Part shown: piece by piece, positions 1 through 5,756 of the stretch
Position numbering within the stretch: position 1 is the first letter of the stretch
Layout: the number at the start of each line of letters is the position of its first letter
DNA from: Nitrosomonadaceae bacterium
Lineage (GTDB): Bacteria > Pseudomonadota > Gammaproteobacteria > Burkholderiales > Nitrosomonadaceae
Assembly: GCA_919902625.1 (NCBI GenBank)
Contig: CAKKRO010000187.1
Span: 1 to 8,379, forward strand
Length of the DNA: 8,379 nt
Direction: 5' to 3'
Notes under the pieces: model-generated
The model's input: the letters and a program-made list of their open reading frames with translations, nothing else
The model's database searches: none
Told to the model about the DNA's origin: nothing
Translations under genes and position numbers: made by a program

Positions 1-1211
1 TGGAAGACCGGCTCTTGATCTGGGGCATGGTCAAAACGGACCGGGACGGTGAAGTATTGCTCGAAACCTCCGACGCCGTCCGCGCCACCCTGATCACCGA
101 CATGCACAATCAGGAATTGGTGGCAGCGACGGAATATCTGGATGCCGACGAGATTGCCGATCTCGCGCCGGATTTGCCGCAGCAAGTGATGGATGATGTT
201 TTCCGCTCACTGCCCATTGAAGAACGCGAGCAACTGCGCGCGGCCATGTCGTATCCGGAGGACTCCGTCGGCGCCTTAATGGATTTCGATGTCATCACCA
301 TCCGTGAAGATATCCGGCTGGAAGTGGTTCTGCGTTATTTGCGCCGGCTGGAGGAAATGCCGGATCACACCGATCAGCTCTTTGTTGTCGACCGGAACGA
401 ACAGTTAAAAGGCGTATTACTGATCAACCGGTTATTGGTCAGCGACCCGGACACCCTGGTTGCAGAAGTGATGACCAAGGAAATGATCAAACTGCACCCG
501 GACGATGTCGCCCAGCAGGCGGCTAACGCATTTGAACGCTATGACCTGGTTTCAGCCTCCGTGGTCGATGATACCGACAAGCTGCTCGGCCGCGTCACGG
601 TCAACACCGTGATCGATTTTATCCGCGCCAAAGCAGAGAACGAAGCGCTGAATCTGGCCGGCTTGAGTGAAGAGGAAGACCTCTTTGCGCCGGTTCTAAA
701 GAGCGTTAAGAACCGTTGGGTGTGGCTGGCCATTAATCTGGTCACCGCTTTTATCGCTTCCCGCGTCATCGGCGTGTTTGAAGACTCGATCGAAAAACTG
801 GTGGCGCTCGCCGCGCTGATGCCCATTATCGCCGGCATCGGCGGTAACTCCGGCAACCAGACCATCACCATGATCGTGCGCGCGCTGGCGCTGGACCAGA
901 TCAACACCAGCAGCGCCTGGAAGCTGATCACCAAGGAAGTCGGCGTCAGCATCGTCAACGGCCTGCTATGGGGAACCATCGTCGGCCTGTTCACCTTTGC
1001 CATTTATCAGAATGCCGAACTGGGTCTGGTGATGACCTTGGCGCTGGTGCTGAATCTGCTGCTGGCAGCGCTGCTCGGCGTCCTGATCCCGCTGACCCTG
1101 CGCAAATTCGGCCGCGACCCGGCTATCGGCTCCAGCGTGATGATCACCGCTGTGACGGACAGTGGTGGGTTCTTTATTTTTCTGGGTCTGGCGACTATTT
1201 TTTTGTTGTAA
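1..1211 (+). CDS. mgtE: Magnesium transporter MgtE, 5'-partial
   Basis: This is an inner-membrane Mg2+ channel/transporter gated by cytosolic Mg2+. The reading frame (first full codon at 3) is open to the left edge, so the N-terminus is missing; about 403 codons remain of a family protein of roughly 450-480. Domains in order are the rest of the helical MgtE N domain (to about codon 85), a CBS-domain pair (about nt 250-640), then five hydrophobic segments from about nt 717 to the stop. The diagnostic membrane motifs are present: MPIIAGIGGNSGNQ (about nt 822-863) and DPAIGSSVMITAVTD, whose final Asp at 1158-1160 matches the pore Mg2+-binding aspartate of the family. The gene ends TAA with no clear terminator hairpin. 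In-frame TTG (15) and ATG (27) codons are internal, because coding-like sequence continues upstream of them. The family assignment is secure. Confidence 0.95.
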   Translation, partial: EDRLLIWGMVKTDRDGEVLLETSDAVRATLITDMHNQELVAATEYLDADEIADLAPDLPQQVMDDVFRSLPIEEREQLRAAMSYPEDSVGALMDFDVITIREDIRLEVVLRYLRRLEEMPDHTDQLFVVDRNEQLKGVLLINRLLVSDPDTLVAEVMTKEMIKLHPDDVAQQAANAFERYDLVSASVVDDTDKLLGRVTVNTVIDFIRAKAENEALNLAGLSEEEDLFAPVLKSVKNRWVWLAINLVTAFIASRVIGVFEDSIEKLVALAALMPIIAGIGGNSGNQTITMIVRALALDQINTSSAWKLITKEVGVSIVNGLLWGTIVGLFTFAIYQNAELGLVMTLALVLNLLLAALLGVLIPLTLRKFGRDPAIGSSVMITAVTDSGGFFIFLGLATIFLL

Positions 1212-1229
1212 ACGGCGATGTCGTATTCG

Positions 1230-1257
1230 CTGACATAATTCATCTGATTACTATAAA
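1230..1257 (+). promoter_or_regulatory. Putative sigma70 promoter upstream of the gene cassette
   Basis: A -35 hexamer CTGACA (1230-1235, 5 of 6 consensus) and a -10 hexamer TATAAA (1252-1257, 5 of 6) are separated by 16 bp, which puts the predicted start near 1264. It lies outside the proposed cassette, whose left edge is at 1352/1353. It could therefore transcribe the cassette gene and then the FMN reductase. Before the insertion it may have served the reductase alone. It is inferred from hexamers only. Confidence 0.5.
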
Positions 1258-1288
1258 CTTTAATAAGTTTTAACAACAAGATATCGAT

Positions 1289-1358
1289 TCTTAATCATGA
1301 TTGCACGACACTTGCTAAGTATTATTGGACAAATCATGTCGTATACATCACGTTAGAT
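1289..1358. repeat. Imperfect inverted repeat ending at the cassette's left boundary
   Basis: The arm around 1292-1310 pairs imperfectly with 1336-1355. ACGACA (1305-1310) opposes TGTCGT (1337-1342), ATCA-G (1297-1302 region) opposes ATCACG, and TAA (1292-1294) opposes TTA (1353-1355). The inner part ACTTGCTAAGT (1310-1320) can form a small hairpin. The structure ends in GTTAGAT (1352-1358), a perfect match to the integron core GTTRRRY. It could be a degenerate attC or attI-like recombination target, but the R''-like box TCTTAAT (1289-1295) is a poor match and the pairing is gapped. It could also be chance. Confidence 0.25.
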
Positions 1359-1776
1359 TTCAAAGGAACATACTATGAAGCTTAAAGATTTCGTGGCAGA
1401 AACATTAAAGGAAATTGTCGATGGGGTTGTAGAGGCTCAGAAGTATTACAAGGAAAAGGGAGGTTCGATCAATTCTAGTTCGATTACTTTTAGAACTGAC
1501 CATGGCTTGCAGATATGGAACTCAGAAAATGGTCAACCTGTACAGCAAATTGAATTTGATGTTGCAGTTACAACTACTGAAGGCACGGAAACCAAGGGTG
1601 GTATAGGTGTCTTTGTAGGCCCAGTAGGCTTAGGCTCCCAAGGAAAATCTGATGCAACTAATTCATCGTCGAGCAGAATTAAGTTCTCAGTTCCGATTCT
1701 GTTGCCTAATGGATAAGAAATCTAATATGGCGCTCAAGCGGGACGGTCGCTATCGCACCCGCCCCTTAGCTCCACG
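1353..1776 (+). mobile_element. Single integron gene cassette (no integrase in the window)
   Basis: The left boundary is G|TTAGAT at 1352-1358 (consensus GTTRRRY) and the right boundary is G|TTATAC at 1776-1782. Between them lie one promoterless gene with its RBS only 17-22 nt inside the left edge, and an attC-like hairpin starting a few bases after the stop codon. This compact layout is typical of cassettes. When the 424-bp unit is circularised, its R' becomes GTTAGAT, and this pairs along its whole length with the R'' box ATCTAAT (1720-1726; T.G at the last base). The linear right-hand core GTTATAC pairs less well. That compensation is strong evidence for a real cassette. The interior is visibly richer in A+T than the flanking genes. 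Neither an integrase nor a second clear attC is visible, so this looks like an isolated cassette. Confidence 0.75.
1375..1716 (+). CDS. Cassette-encoded small protein, trypco2-like (function unknown)
   Basis: This gene encodes 113 residues, with ATG at 1375 preceded at good spacing by AAAGGA (1362-1367). The protein has no signal peptide or membrane segment. It starts with an amphipathic helix (about residues 1-28, KLKDFVAETLKEIVDGVVEA), then a Ser/Gly-rich linker, then a beta-rich part with FDVAVTTTEG (about 60), KGGIGVFVG, and a last strand RIKFSVPILLP near the C-terminus. The order of N-terminal helix, E/D-V-A-V-T strand, glycine-rich hairpin and R-hydrophobic-P strand recalls the trypsin-co-occurring domain 2 (trypco2) family, linked in the literature to conflict and effector systems. 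That link comes from pattern memory, not a search. The codon use is AT-richer than that of mgtE or the reductase, which fits acquisition as an integron cassette. No role can be assigned with confidence. Confidence 0.8.
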   Translation: MKLKDFVAETLKEIVDGVVEAQKYYKEKGGSINSSSITFRTDHGLQIWNSENGQPVQQIEFDVAVTTTEGTETKGGIGVFVGPVGLGSQGKSDATNSSSSRIKFSVPILLPNG

Positions 1777-1782
1777 TTATAC
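1720..1782 (+). other. attC recombination site (59-base element)
   Basis: This is a 63-bp imperfect palindrome starting 4 nt after the cassette gene's stop. Boxes: R'' ATCTAAT (1720-1726), L'' GCTCAAG (1732-1738), L' CTTAGC (1765-1770), R' GTTATAC (1776-1782). Pairing seen: TGG 1728-1730 with CCA 1772-1774; GCT 1732-1734 with AGC 1768-1770; AAG 1736-1738 with CTT 1765-1767; GGG 1740-1742 with CCC 1762-1764; CGG 1744-1746 with CCG 1759-1761. The apical loop is about 12 nt. Three bases in the left arm (C1735, C1739, A1743) have no partner, like the extrahelical bases that make real attC hairpins strand-selective for IntI. The length is at the short end of the attC range. The CTCAAG...GGGAC and CCCCTTAG wording resembles chromosomal attC sites such as the Vibrio repeats. 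Confidence 0.8.
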
Positions 1783-1802
1783 CAATTTCTCATAGAATAT
1801 CG

Positions 1803-2462
1803 ATGAAACTCCTGATTTTCCTTGGCACAGTCCGCGATAGTACACCCCCCAATCCTCCCCGCCTGGGTCTAAGAGTCGCAAGAGCTTGTTTGGCGCAGAT
1901 GCATCAAAACGACATTTCAGCAGAACTGATCGATCCGCTCGATTTTGATCCTGGACCGATATTCAAACCCCACTTTGCTTACGCACAGGGCAAGGCGCCC
2001 GCCCAGCTCCAGTCCCTGGCGGACAAAATCGCGGCGGCGGATGGCTATGTCATGGTGAGTCCGGAATACAATCACTCGATGAGTCCCGCCCTGGCGCATT
2101 TGCTCAATCACTTCGGCAGTTCGCTGTTTTCGTACAAGCCCAGCGCGATCGTCACTTATTCGGCGGGGCAATGGGGTGGCGTGAGGGCGGCGGTGGGCAT
2201 GCGGTCTTTTCTGTCGGAACTGGGTTGCTTGCCGGTTTCGGCGATGATCCATATTCCCAAGGCGCATGAAGTGCTCGCGGAAGACGGAAATTTTCTCGCG
2301 CAGGTTGATGCGAAAGAATGGGCCAGCTATTTTGGCAGAACCTTCGCGCAGCTCACCTGGTGGGCATCCGCCGCCAAAAGTCAGCGGCACGCAATCGATC
2401 CGCACAAACTGGTACGCGCCTTCAAAAGAGATCCGTCGCAAAGAAATTCCCCCGCAAGTTAG
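1803..2462 (+). CDS. NAD(P)H-dependent FMN reductase family protein
   Basis: This is a cytosolic flavodoxin-fold oxidoreductase of 219 residues, of the NADPH-dependent FMN reductase (FMN_red) family, which includes quinone/azo/chromate reductases such as ChrR and Lot6p. The first strand and phosphate-binding turn read LLIFLGTVRDST (residues 3-14). SPEYNHSMSPALAHLLNHF (about 83-101) holds the family hallmark PEYN, which contacts the flavin. YSAGQWGGVRA (about 119-129) is the third flavin loop. The start ATG at 1803 fits the usual beginning of the fold; only a weak purine stretch (AGAA, 1794-1797) precedes it. The attC site ends 20 bp upstream, so the gene's original leader has probably been split by the cassette. 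Transcription may now depend on the promoter at 1230-1257 reading through the cassette. The physiological electron acceptor cannot be told from sequence. Confidence 0.88.
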   Translation: MKLLIFLGTVRDSTPPNPPRLGLRVARACLAQMHQNDISAELIDPLDFDPGPIFKPHFAYAQGKAPAQLQSLADKIAAADGYVMVSPEYNHSMSPALAHLLNHFGSSLFSYKPSAIVTYSAGQWGGVRAAVGMRSFLSELGCLPVSAMIHIPKAHEVLAEDGNFLAQVDAKEWASYFGRTFAQLTWWASAAKSQRHAIDPHKLVRAFKRDPSQRNSPAS

Positions 2463-2499
2463 CCATTCGATTGCCTTATGCTCCAACGGATACAGCACG

Positions 2500-2505
2500 T
2501 ATAAT
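2500..2505 (+). promoter_or_regulatory. Possible -10 element for the VF530-S4 gene pair
   Basis: A perfect TATAAT lies 32 bp before the ATG at 2538, in the short gap after the FMN reductase gene. No good -35 is found at 16-18 bp spacing (TTGCCT at 2471-2476 is 23 bp away). It is therefore a candidate only; it could be activator-dependent or chance. Confidence 0.3.
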
Positions 2506-2537
2506 ACCCGCTGTTCACTATCAACCCGGTAAATGCC

Positions 2538-2789
2538 ATGCCCGGCCCCGCCCCCGAAAATAACCAGCACCCGCAACCTAAGAATGCCTTACATGGCGTG
2601 ACCCTGGAGGCGCTGCTGACCGAGCTGCATGCGCGATACGGCTGGGAGGGATTGGCCGGAAAGGTGGATATCCATTGCTTCAAACAGGATCCCAGCATCA
2701 AATCCTGTCTGAAGTTTCTGCGCAGGACACCGTGGGCCAGGGAAAAAGTCGAAGCCATCTACATTCAATTCAAACAGGGCAAATCATGA
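2538..2789 (+). CDS. VF530 family (DUF2132) DNA-binding protein
   Basis: This is a small cytosolic protein of 83 residues. After a Pro/Asn/Gln-rich tail of about 15 residues comes a single compact domain. It contains ALHGVTLEALLTELHARYGW (about 17-36), then CFKQDPSIKSCLKFLRRTPW (about 47-66) and the tail AREKVEAIY. The pieces LHG(I/V)TLE, RYGW, C-F-DPS-KS-LKFLR-TPWARE are the signature of the VF530/DUF2132 family, named after a Vibrio fischeri protein of known fold that is thought to bind DNA. The RBS is weak (GGT about 8 nt before ATG). The stop codon overlaps the next start in ATGA (2786-2789), so the two small genes are very likely translated as a coupled pair. The cellular role is unknown. 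Confidence 0.88.
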   Translation: MPGPAPENNQHPQPKNALHGVTLEALLTELHARYGWEGLAGKVDIHCFKQDPSIKSCLKFLRRTPWAREKVEAIYIQFKQGKS

Positions 2790-2998
2790 GTACATTCAGC
2801 CTCGAAGGCCGCGACACCATTGCATTGAATGATCTGTTGAAGATCACCGGTCTGTGCGGGAGCGGTGGCGAAGCCAAGGTTGTGATCGCCAAGGGTAAGG
2901 TCATGGTGAACGGTCAGGTTGAGCTGCGCAAAACCTGCAAGATCCGCAACGGGCAGGTGGTGGAATATGCCCGCGAGAAGATCACCGTGACGCCCTGA
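2786..2998 (+). CDS. ybcJ: S4-domain RNA-binding protein, YbcJ-like
   Basis: The product has 70 residues, the same size as E. coli YbcJ, and is almost wholly one S4 RNA-binding domain. It begins STFSLEGRDTIALNDLLKI (residues 2-20), followed by GGEAKVVIAKGKVMVNGQVE (about 28-47), the S4 turn where a loop inserts into RNA grooves, then RKTCKIRNGQVV. The TFSL opening, the E/A-K-x-x-IA-G-V-V-G-V-E-R pattern and the K(C)KI...GQ ending match YbcJ closely. The frame is open for 37 codons upstream, but the ATG at 2786 is preferred: it lies in an ATGA overlap with the VF530-like gene, has AGGG (2776-2779) at good spacing and gives the family length. It probably binds structured RNA, possibly rRNA; no enzymatic domain is present. 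Confidence 0.9.
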   Translation: MSTFSLEGRDTIALNDLLKITGLCGSGGEAKVVIAKGKVMVNGQVELRKTCKIRNGQVVEYAREKITVTP

Positions 2999-3074
2999 GA
3001 ATCCGGTGCAAAAAAGCCAGCGCGATGGCAGCACATTCGAGTATCCTACGCGGCTATTCAGCACATAACCAATC

Positions 3075-5270
3075 ATGACGCAATACCAACTCTTCGCCAC
3101 CACGCCGAAAGCGATGGAAGGCATACTCGCCAATGAAATCCAGGCACTCGGCGGAACAAACGTGCAGCAGAAAATGGCCGGCGTGGCTTTTCAAGGCGAT
3201 CTGGCGATGGCTTACCAAGCCTGTTTATGGTTGCGCACCGCCAGCCGCGTTCTATTGCTGCTCGGCAGCTTCGAGGTGAAATCGCAGCAGGATCTTTATG
3301 ATGGCGTGCAACGCATCGACTGGTCCGAGCATCTGAACGCCGACGACAGCCTGGCGGTATCGTTCAGCAGCAAGAATAATGCGGCGATCAACAACACGCA
3401 TTTCGGCGCGCTCAAAGTGAAAGACGCCATCGTCGACCAGATGCGCGCCAAGTTCGGCAGCCGTCCCAATGTCGATACCGAGCGCCCCAGCATCCGCGTC
3501 AATGTCTACCTGCACAACGACACCGCGCAGTTGAGCCTGGATTTATCCGGCGAGAGTTCGCATAAGCGCGGTTACCGGGATATCAGCATCGCCGCGCCGA
3601 TCAAGGAAAACCTGGCGGCGGCGATTCTGCTGCGCGCCGGTTGGCCGGAAATCGCCGCGCAAGGCGGCTCGCTGCTTGATCCGATGTGCGGTTCCGGCAC
3701 GCTGCTGGTGGAAGGCGCGCTGATCGCCGGGGATATCGCACCGGGCTTGCAGCGCGATTATTTCGGTTTTACCGGCTGGAAGCAGCACGATGCCGCGCTG
3801 TGGCAAAACATTCTGGATAATGCCCGGCAACGCCGCCAGACGGGCTTAGCCAAATTGCCGGTCATCGTCGGCTTCGATCAGGATCGCCACACCGTCAATG
3901 CCGCGCTGCAGCACATCGAAAACGCCGGATTATCCGGCAAAATCCACATCGAAAAGCGCGACATCGCCGCTGCTTCCGCGGCGGAAAGCTGGCCGGAAGG
4001 ATTGATCGTCTGCAACCCGCCGTATGGCGAGCGGCTCGGCGATGAAGAACAAACCGCCGCGCTCTATCGCCAGTTCGGCGAGGTATTGAAACAACGCTTT
4101 ACCGGCTGGCAAGCGGCGATCATCATCGGCAATCCGGAACTGGGATTCAGATTGGGCATCCGCTCGCACAAGCCGGTCACGCTGTTCAACGGCGCGCTGG
4201 AGTGCAAGTTATTGCGTTTCACGATCGAGGAAAAAGCTTTCTTTGAACCGAAAGCCAAATCCCAGCAGGAACGCATCGAACTCATCAGCCGCCGCGCCCA
4301 GACCGGACAGACCGATAGCCAGAGTGAAATGTTCGCCAACCGCTTGCGCAAGAACCTGAAGAAACTGGCCAAGTGGGCCAAGCAGAATCAGGTGCATTGC
4401 TACCGGCTGTACGATGCCGACCTGCCGGAATACGCCGTGGCCGTGGATGTGTATCAAGGCGAGCAGACCTGGGTCAACGTGCAGGAATACGAGTCGCCGA
4501 AAACCACTGATCCTCTCAAGGCCAATCAACGGCTGGCCGGCGTAATGGCGGAAATACCCAGGGTGCTGGGCATTCCTGCCGGACAGGTGTTTTTAAAGAT
4601 CCGCCGCAAGCAGAAAAGCACCGATCAATACGAGAAGCTCGATGACTCCCGCCACTTTCATGTGGTTGAGGAAGGCGGCTGCAAATTCTGGGTCAATTTC
4701 GAGGATTATCTGGACACCGGCTTGTTCCTGGATCACCGGCCGATGCGCTTACTGATCCAGCAACAAGCCAGGGGCAAACGCTTCCTGAATTTATTCGCCT
4801 ACACCGGCAGCGCCACGGTACATGCGGCAGTGGGCGGCGCGGCGTCCAGCATCACGGTGGATATGTCCAACACCTATCTGGATTGGGCGAGACGGAATTT
4901 TGTCCTCAACGGCATCGGCGGCGATCACAAGCTGGTGCGCGCCAATTGCCTGCAATGGCTGGCCGGACAAGCCAGCGCAAAACCCAAACCGCAGTTCGAC
5001 CTGATCTTTCTCGACCCGCCCACCTTTTCCAATTCCAAGAAAATGGACGAAGTCTTCGACATCCAGAAAGACCATGTGCAACTGATCCGCAACGCCGCAG
5101 CCCTGCTGGCGCCGGGCGGAAACCTGTATTTCTCGACCAACTTCCGCCGTTTCAAGATGGACCAGGAAGCACTGAGTGATTTGATTATCGAAGACATCAG
5201 CAAAGCAATGATCCCCGAGGATTTTGCGCGCGATGCCAGGATCCATTATTGCTGGAGAATTTACCGCTGA
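3075..5270 (+). CDS. rlmL: Bifunctional 23S rRNA methyltransferase RlmKL (m2G2445 / m7G2069)
   Basis: This is a fused cytosolic SAM-dependent enzyme of 731 residues (E. coli RlmKL has about 702). The N-terminal half (RlmL) makes N2-methylguanine 2445; the C-terminal half (RlmK) makes N7-methylguanine 2069 in 23S rRNA. It starts LFATTPKAMEGILANEIQAL and carries a THUMP domain (about 45-160, including VKDAIVDQM and RVNVYLH), then the RlmL SAM motif DPMCGSGTLL (Asp202 onward) and catalytic NPPYGERLG (Asn314 onward). The linker NRLRKNLKKLAKWAKQ and LYDADLPEY lead to the RlmK half with DYLDTGLFLDHR, NLFAYTGSATVHAA (about 572-585) and LDPPTFSNSKKM (Asp647 in DPP). All catalytic motifs of both halves are intact. 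The ATG at 3075 aligns with the known N-terminus, although no clear Shine-Dalgarno precedes it. It is probably monocistronic, as the 76-nt gap upstream and the TA promoter downstream suggest. Confidence 0.97.
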   Translation: MTQYQLFATTPKAMEGILANEIQALGGTNVQQKMAGVAFQGDLAMAYQACLWLRTASRVLLLLGSFEVKSQQDLYDGVQRIDWSEHLNADDSLAVSFSSKNNAAINNTHFGALKVKDAIVDQMRAKFGSRPNVDTERPSIRVNVYLHNDTAQLSLDLSGESSHKRGYRDISIAAPIKENLAAAILLRAGWPEIAAQGGSLLDPMCGSGTLLVEGALIAGDIAPGLQRDYFGFTGWKQHDAALWQNILDNARQRRQTGLAKLPVIVGFDQDRHTVNAALQHIENAGLSGKIHIEKRDIAAASAAESWPEGLIVCNPPYGERLGDEEQTAALYRQFGEVLKQRFTGWQAAIIIGNPELGFRLGIRSHKPVTLFNGALECKLLRFTIEEKAFFEPKAKSQQERIELISRRAQTGQTDSQSEMFANRLRKNLKKLAKWAKQNQVHCYRLYDADLPEYAVAVDVYQGEQTWVNVQEYESPKTTDPLKANQRLAGVMAEIPRVLGIPAGQVFLKIRRKQKSTDQYEKLDDSRHFHVVEEGGCKFWVNFEDYLDTGLFLDHRPMRLLIQQQARGKRFLNLFAYTGSATVHAAVGGAASSITVDMSNTYLDWARRNFVLNGIGGDHKLVRANCLQWLAGQASAKPKPQFDLIFLDPPTFSNSKKMDEVFDIQKDHVQLIRNAAALLAPGGNLYFSTNFRRFKMDQEALSDLIIEDISKAMIPEDFARDARIHYCWRIYR

Positions 5271-5277
5271 GCAAATC

Positions 5278-5306
5278 TGGAGAATCTTGTAGCAAACTGC
5301 TACAAT
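5278..5306 (+). promoter_or_regulatory. Extended -10 promoter of the toxin-antitoxin operon
   Basis: TGCTACAAT (5298-5306) is an extended -10 element (TGn + TACAAT, 5 of 6). TGGAGA (5278-5283, 4 of 6 to TTGACA) lies 17 bp upstream as a possible -35. The predicted start is near 5313, giving a leader of about 27 nt to the antitoxin ATG. The palindrome at 5287-5305 covers the spacer and most of the -10, so a bound repressor would block RNA polymerase. Confidence 0.55.
5287..5305. promoter_or_regulatory. Palindromic operator, probably for TA autoregulation
   Basis: This is a perfect 8-bp inverted repeat TTGTAGCA/TGCTACAA with a 3-nt centre (AAC), 34 bp before the antitoxin start and overlapping its predicted -10. 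Many type II antitoxins with ribbon-helix-helix DNA-binding domains repress their own operon through such sites. No T-run follows, so it is unlikely to be the rlmKL terminator. The link to the adjacent ParD-like antitoxin is inferred. Confidence 0.6.
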
Positions 5307-5339
5307 CAGACGATTATTATTCCTCAACGAGATAAAACC

Positions 5340-5756
5340 ATGGCAAAGTCAGCTTCTCCGATCCGCTTGCAGGAAGATTTGATGCAGGCTGCGGCATTAA
5401 CGGGGGAACGGTTTCATCGCAGCACGGCCGAGCAAATTGAATATTGGGCGGAAATTGGGTGCAACGTGTCCAAGATGCTGGACCCGGACGACTTGCTGTC
5501 GGTTTCAGCAGGGCTGTCAAAAATCAGGATTGAACCCGTTCATAGTGAACCGATTGATTCCGGCGAAGTATTTCAATCGCTGGAAACTGAGCGTGCGAGT
5601 GGAACACTGTCGCAAACGGTGACAAGCAGCCCGGTAAAGTACCAAGTTTCGTTAACGCACCCTGGATATCTGGAGCGGATTAATCCAGATGGCACAATAA
5701 ATACAGGAAAATTTCAGGGCGGCGTATTTATCGGAATAAATGAAACAGCACTTTGA
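5340..5756 (+). CDS. ParD-like antitoxin of a type II toxin-antitoxin system
   Basis: This is a predicted cytosolic antitoxin and DNA-binding autorepressor of 138 residues. The N-terminal part (about 4-47), with SASPIRLQEDLMQAAAL and RSTAEQIEYWAEIG, has a short basic strand followed by two helices, as in ribbon-helix-helix proteins. It fits the ParD_like antitoxin family, whose members share the words SPIRLQ, ALTGERFHRS, AEQIEYWA and LLSVSAGL. A flexible acidic middle (about 60-90) leads to a C-terminal piece SPVKYQVSLTHPGYLERINP and GKFQGGVF (about 97-132), probably beta-rich and the likely toxin-contact or neutralising part. The start ATG at 5340 has GAG (5329-5331) at suitable spacing and matches the MAKSxSPIRL beginning of relatives. 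The stop TGA overlaps the toxin's TTG start. Pairing a ParD-like antitoxin with a zeta-type rather than a ParE-type toxin is notable. Confidence 0.85.
   Translation: MAKSASPIRLQEDLMQAAALTGERFHRSTAEQIEYWAEIGCNVSKMLDPDDLLSVSAGLSKIRIEPVHSEPIDSGEVFQSLETERASGTLSQTVTSSPVKYQVSLTHPGYLERINPDGTINTGKFQGGVFIGINETAL

Noticed and set aside
1301..1325. TTGCAC ... TATTAT as a promoter for the cassette gene
   Set aside because: The spacing is only 13 bp; the pair at 1230-1257 has better hexamers and spacing.
1218..1344. Direct repeat ATGTCGTAT at 1218-1226 and 1336-1344 as a target-site duplication
   Set aside because: It is only 9 bp, does not bracket the cassette boundaries, and integron insertion makes no such duplication.
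1793..1798. TAGAAT as a -10 element for the FMN reductase
   Set aside because: It would start transcription at about the ATG itself, and no -35 exists within the attC sequence upstream.
1917..2576. Long open frame on the minus strand opposite the FMN reductase gene
   Set aside because: Its translation is Arg/His-rich with no recognisable domain, and it runs opposite a clear flavodoxin-fold gene; it is a codon-bias shadow.
2998..3074. Possible promoter or terminator in the gap before rlmKL
   Set aside because: Only scattered weak matches (TATCCT near 3042) without a partner -35, and no hairpin with a T-run.
4791..5327. 178-codon minus-strand open frame over the end of rlmKL
   Set aside because: It lies opposite the conserved RlmK catalytic half and has no domain of its own.
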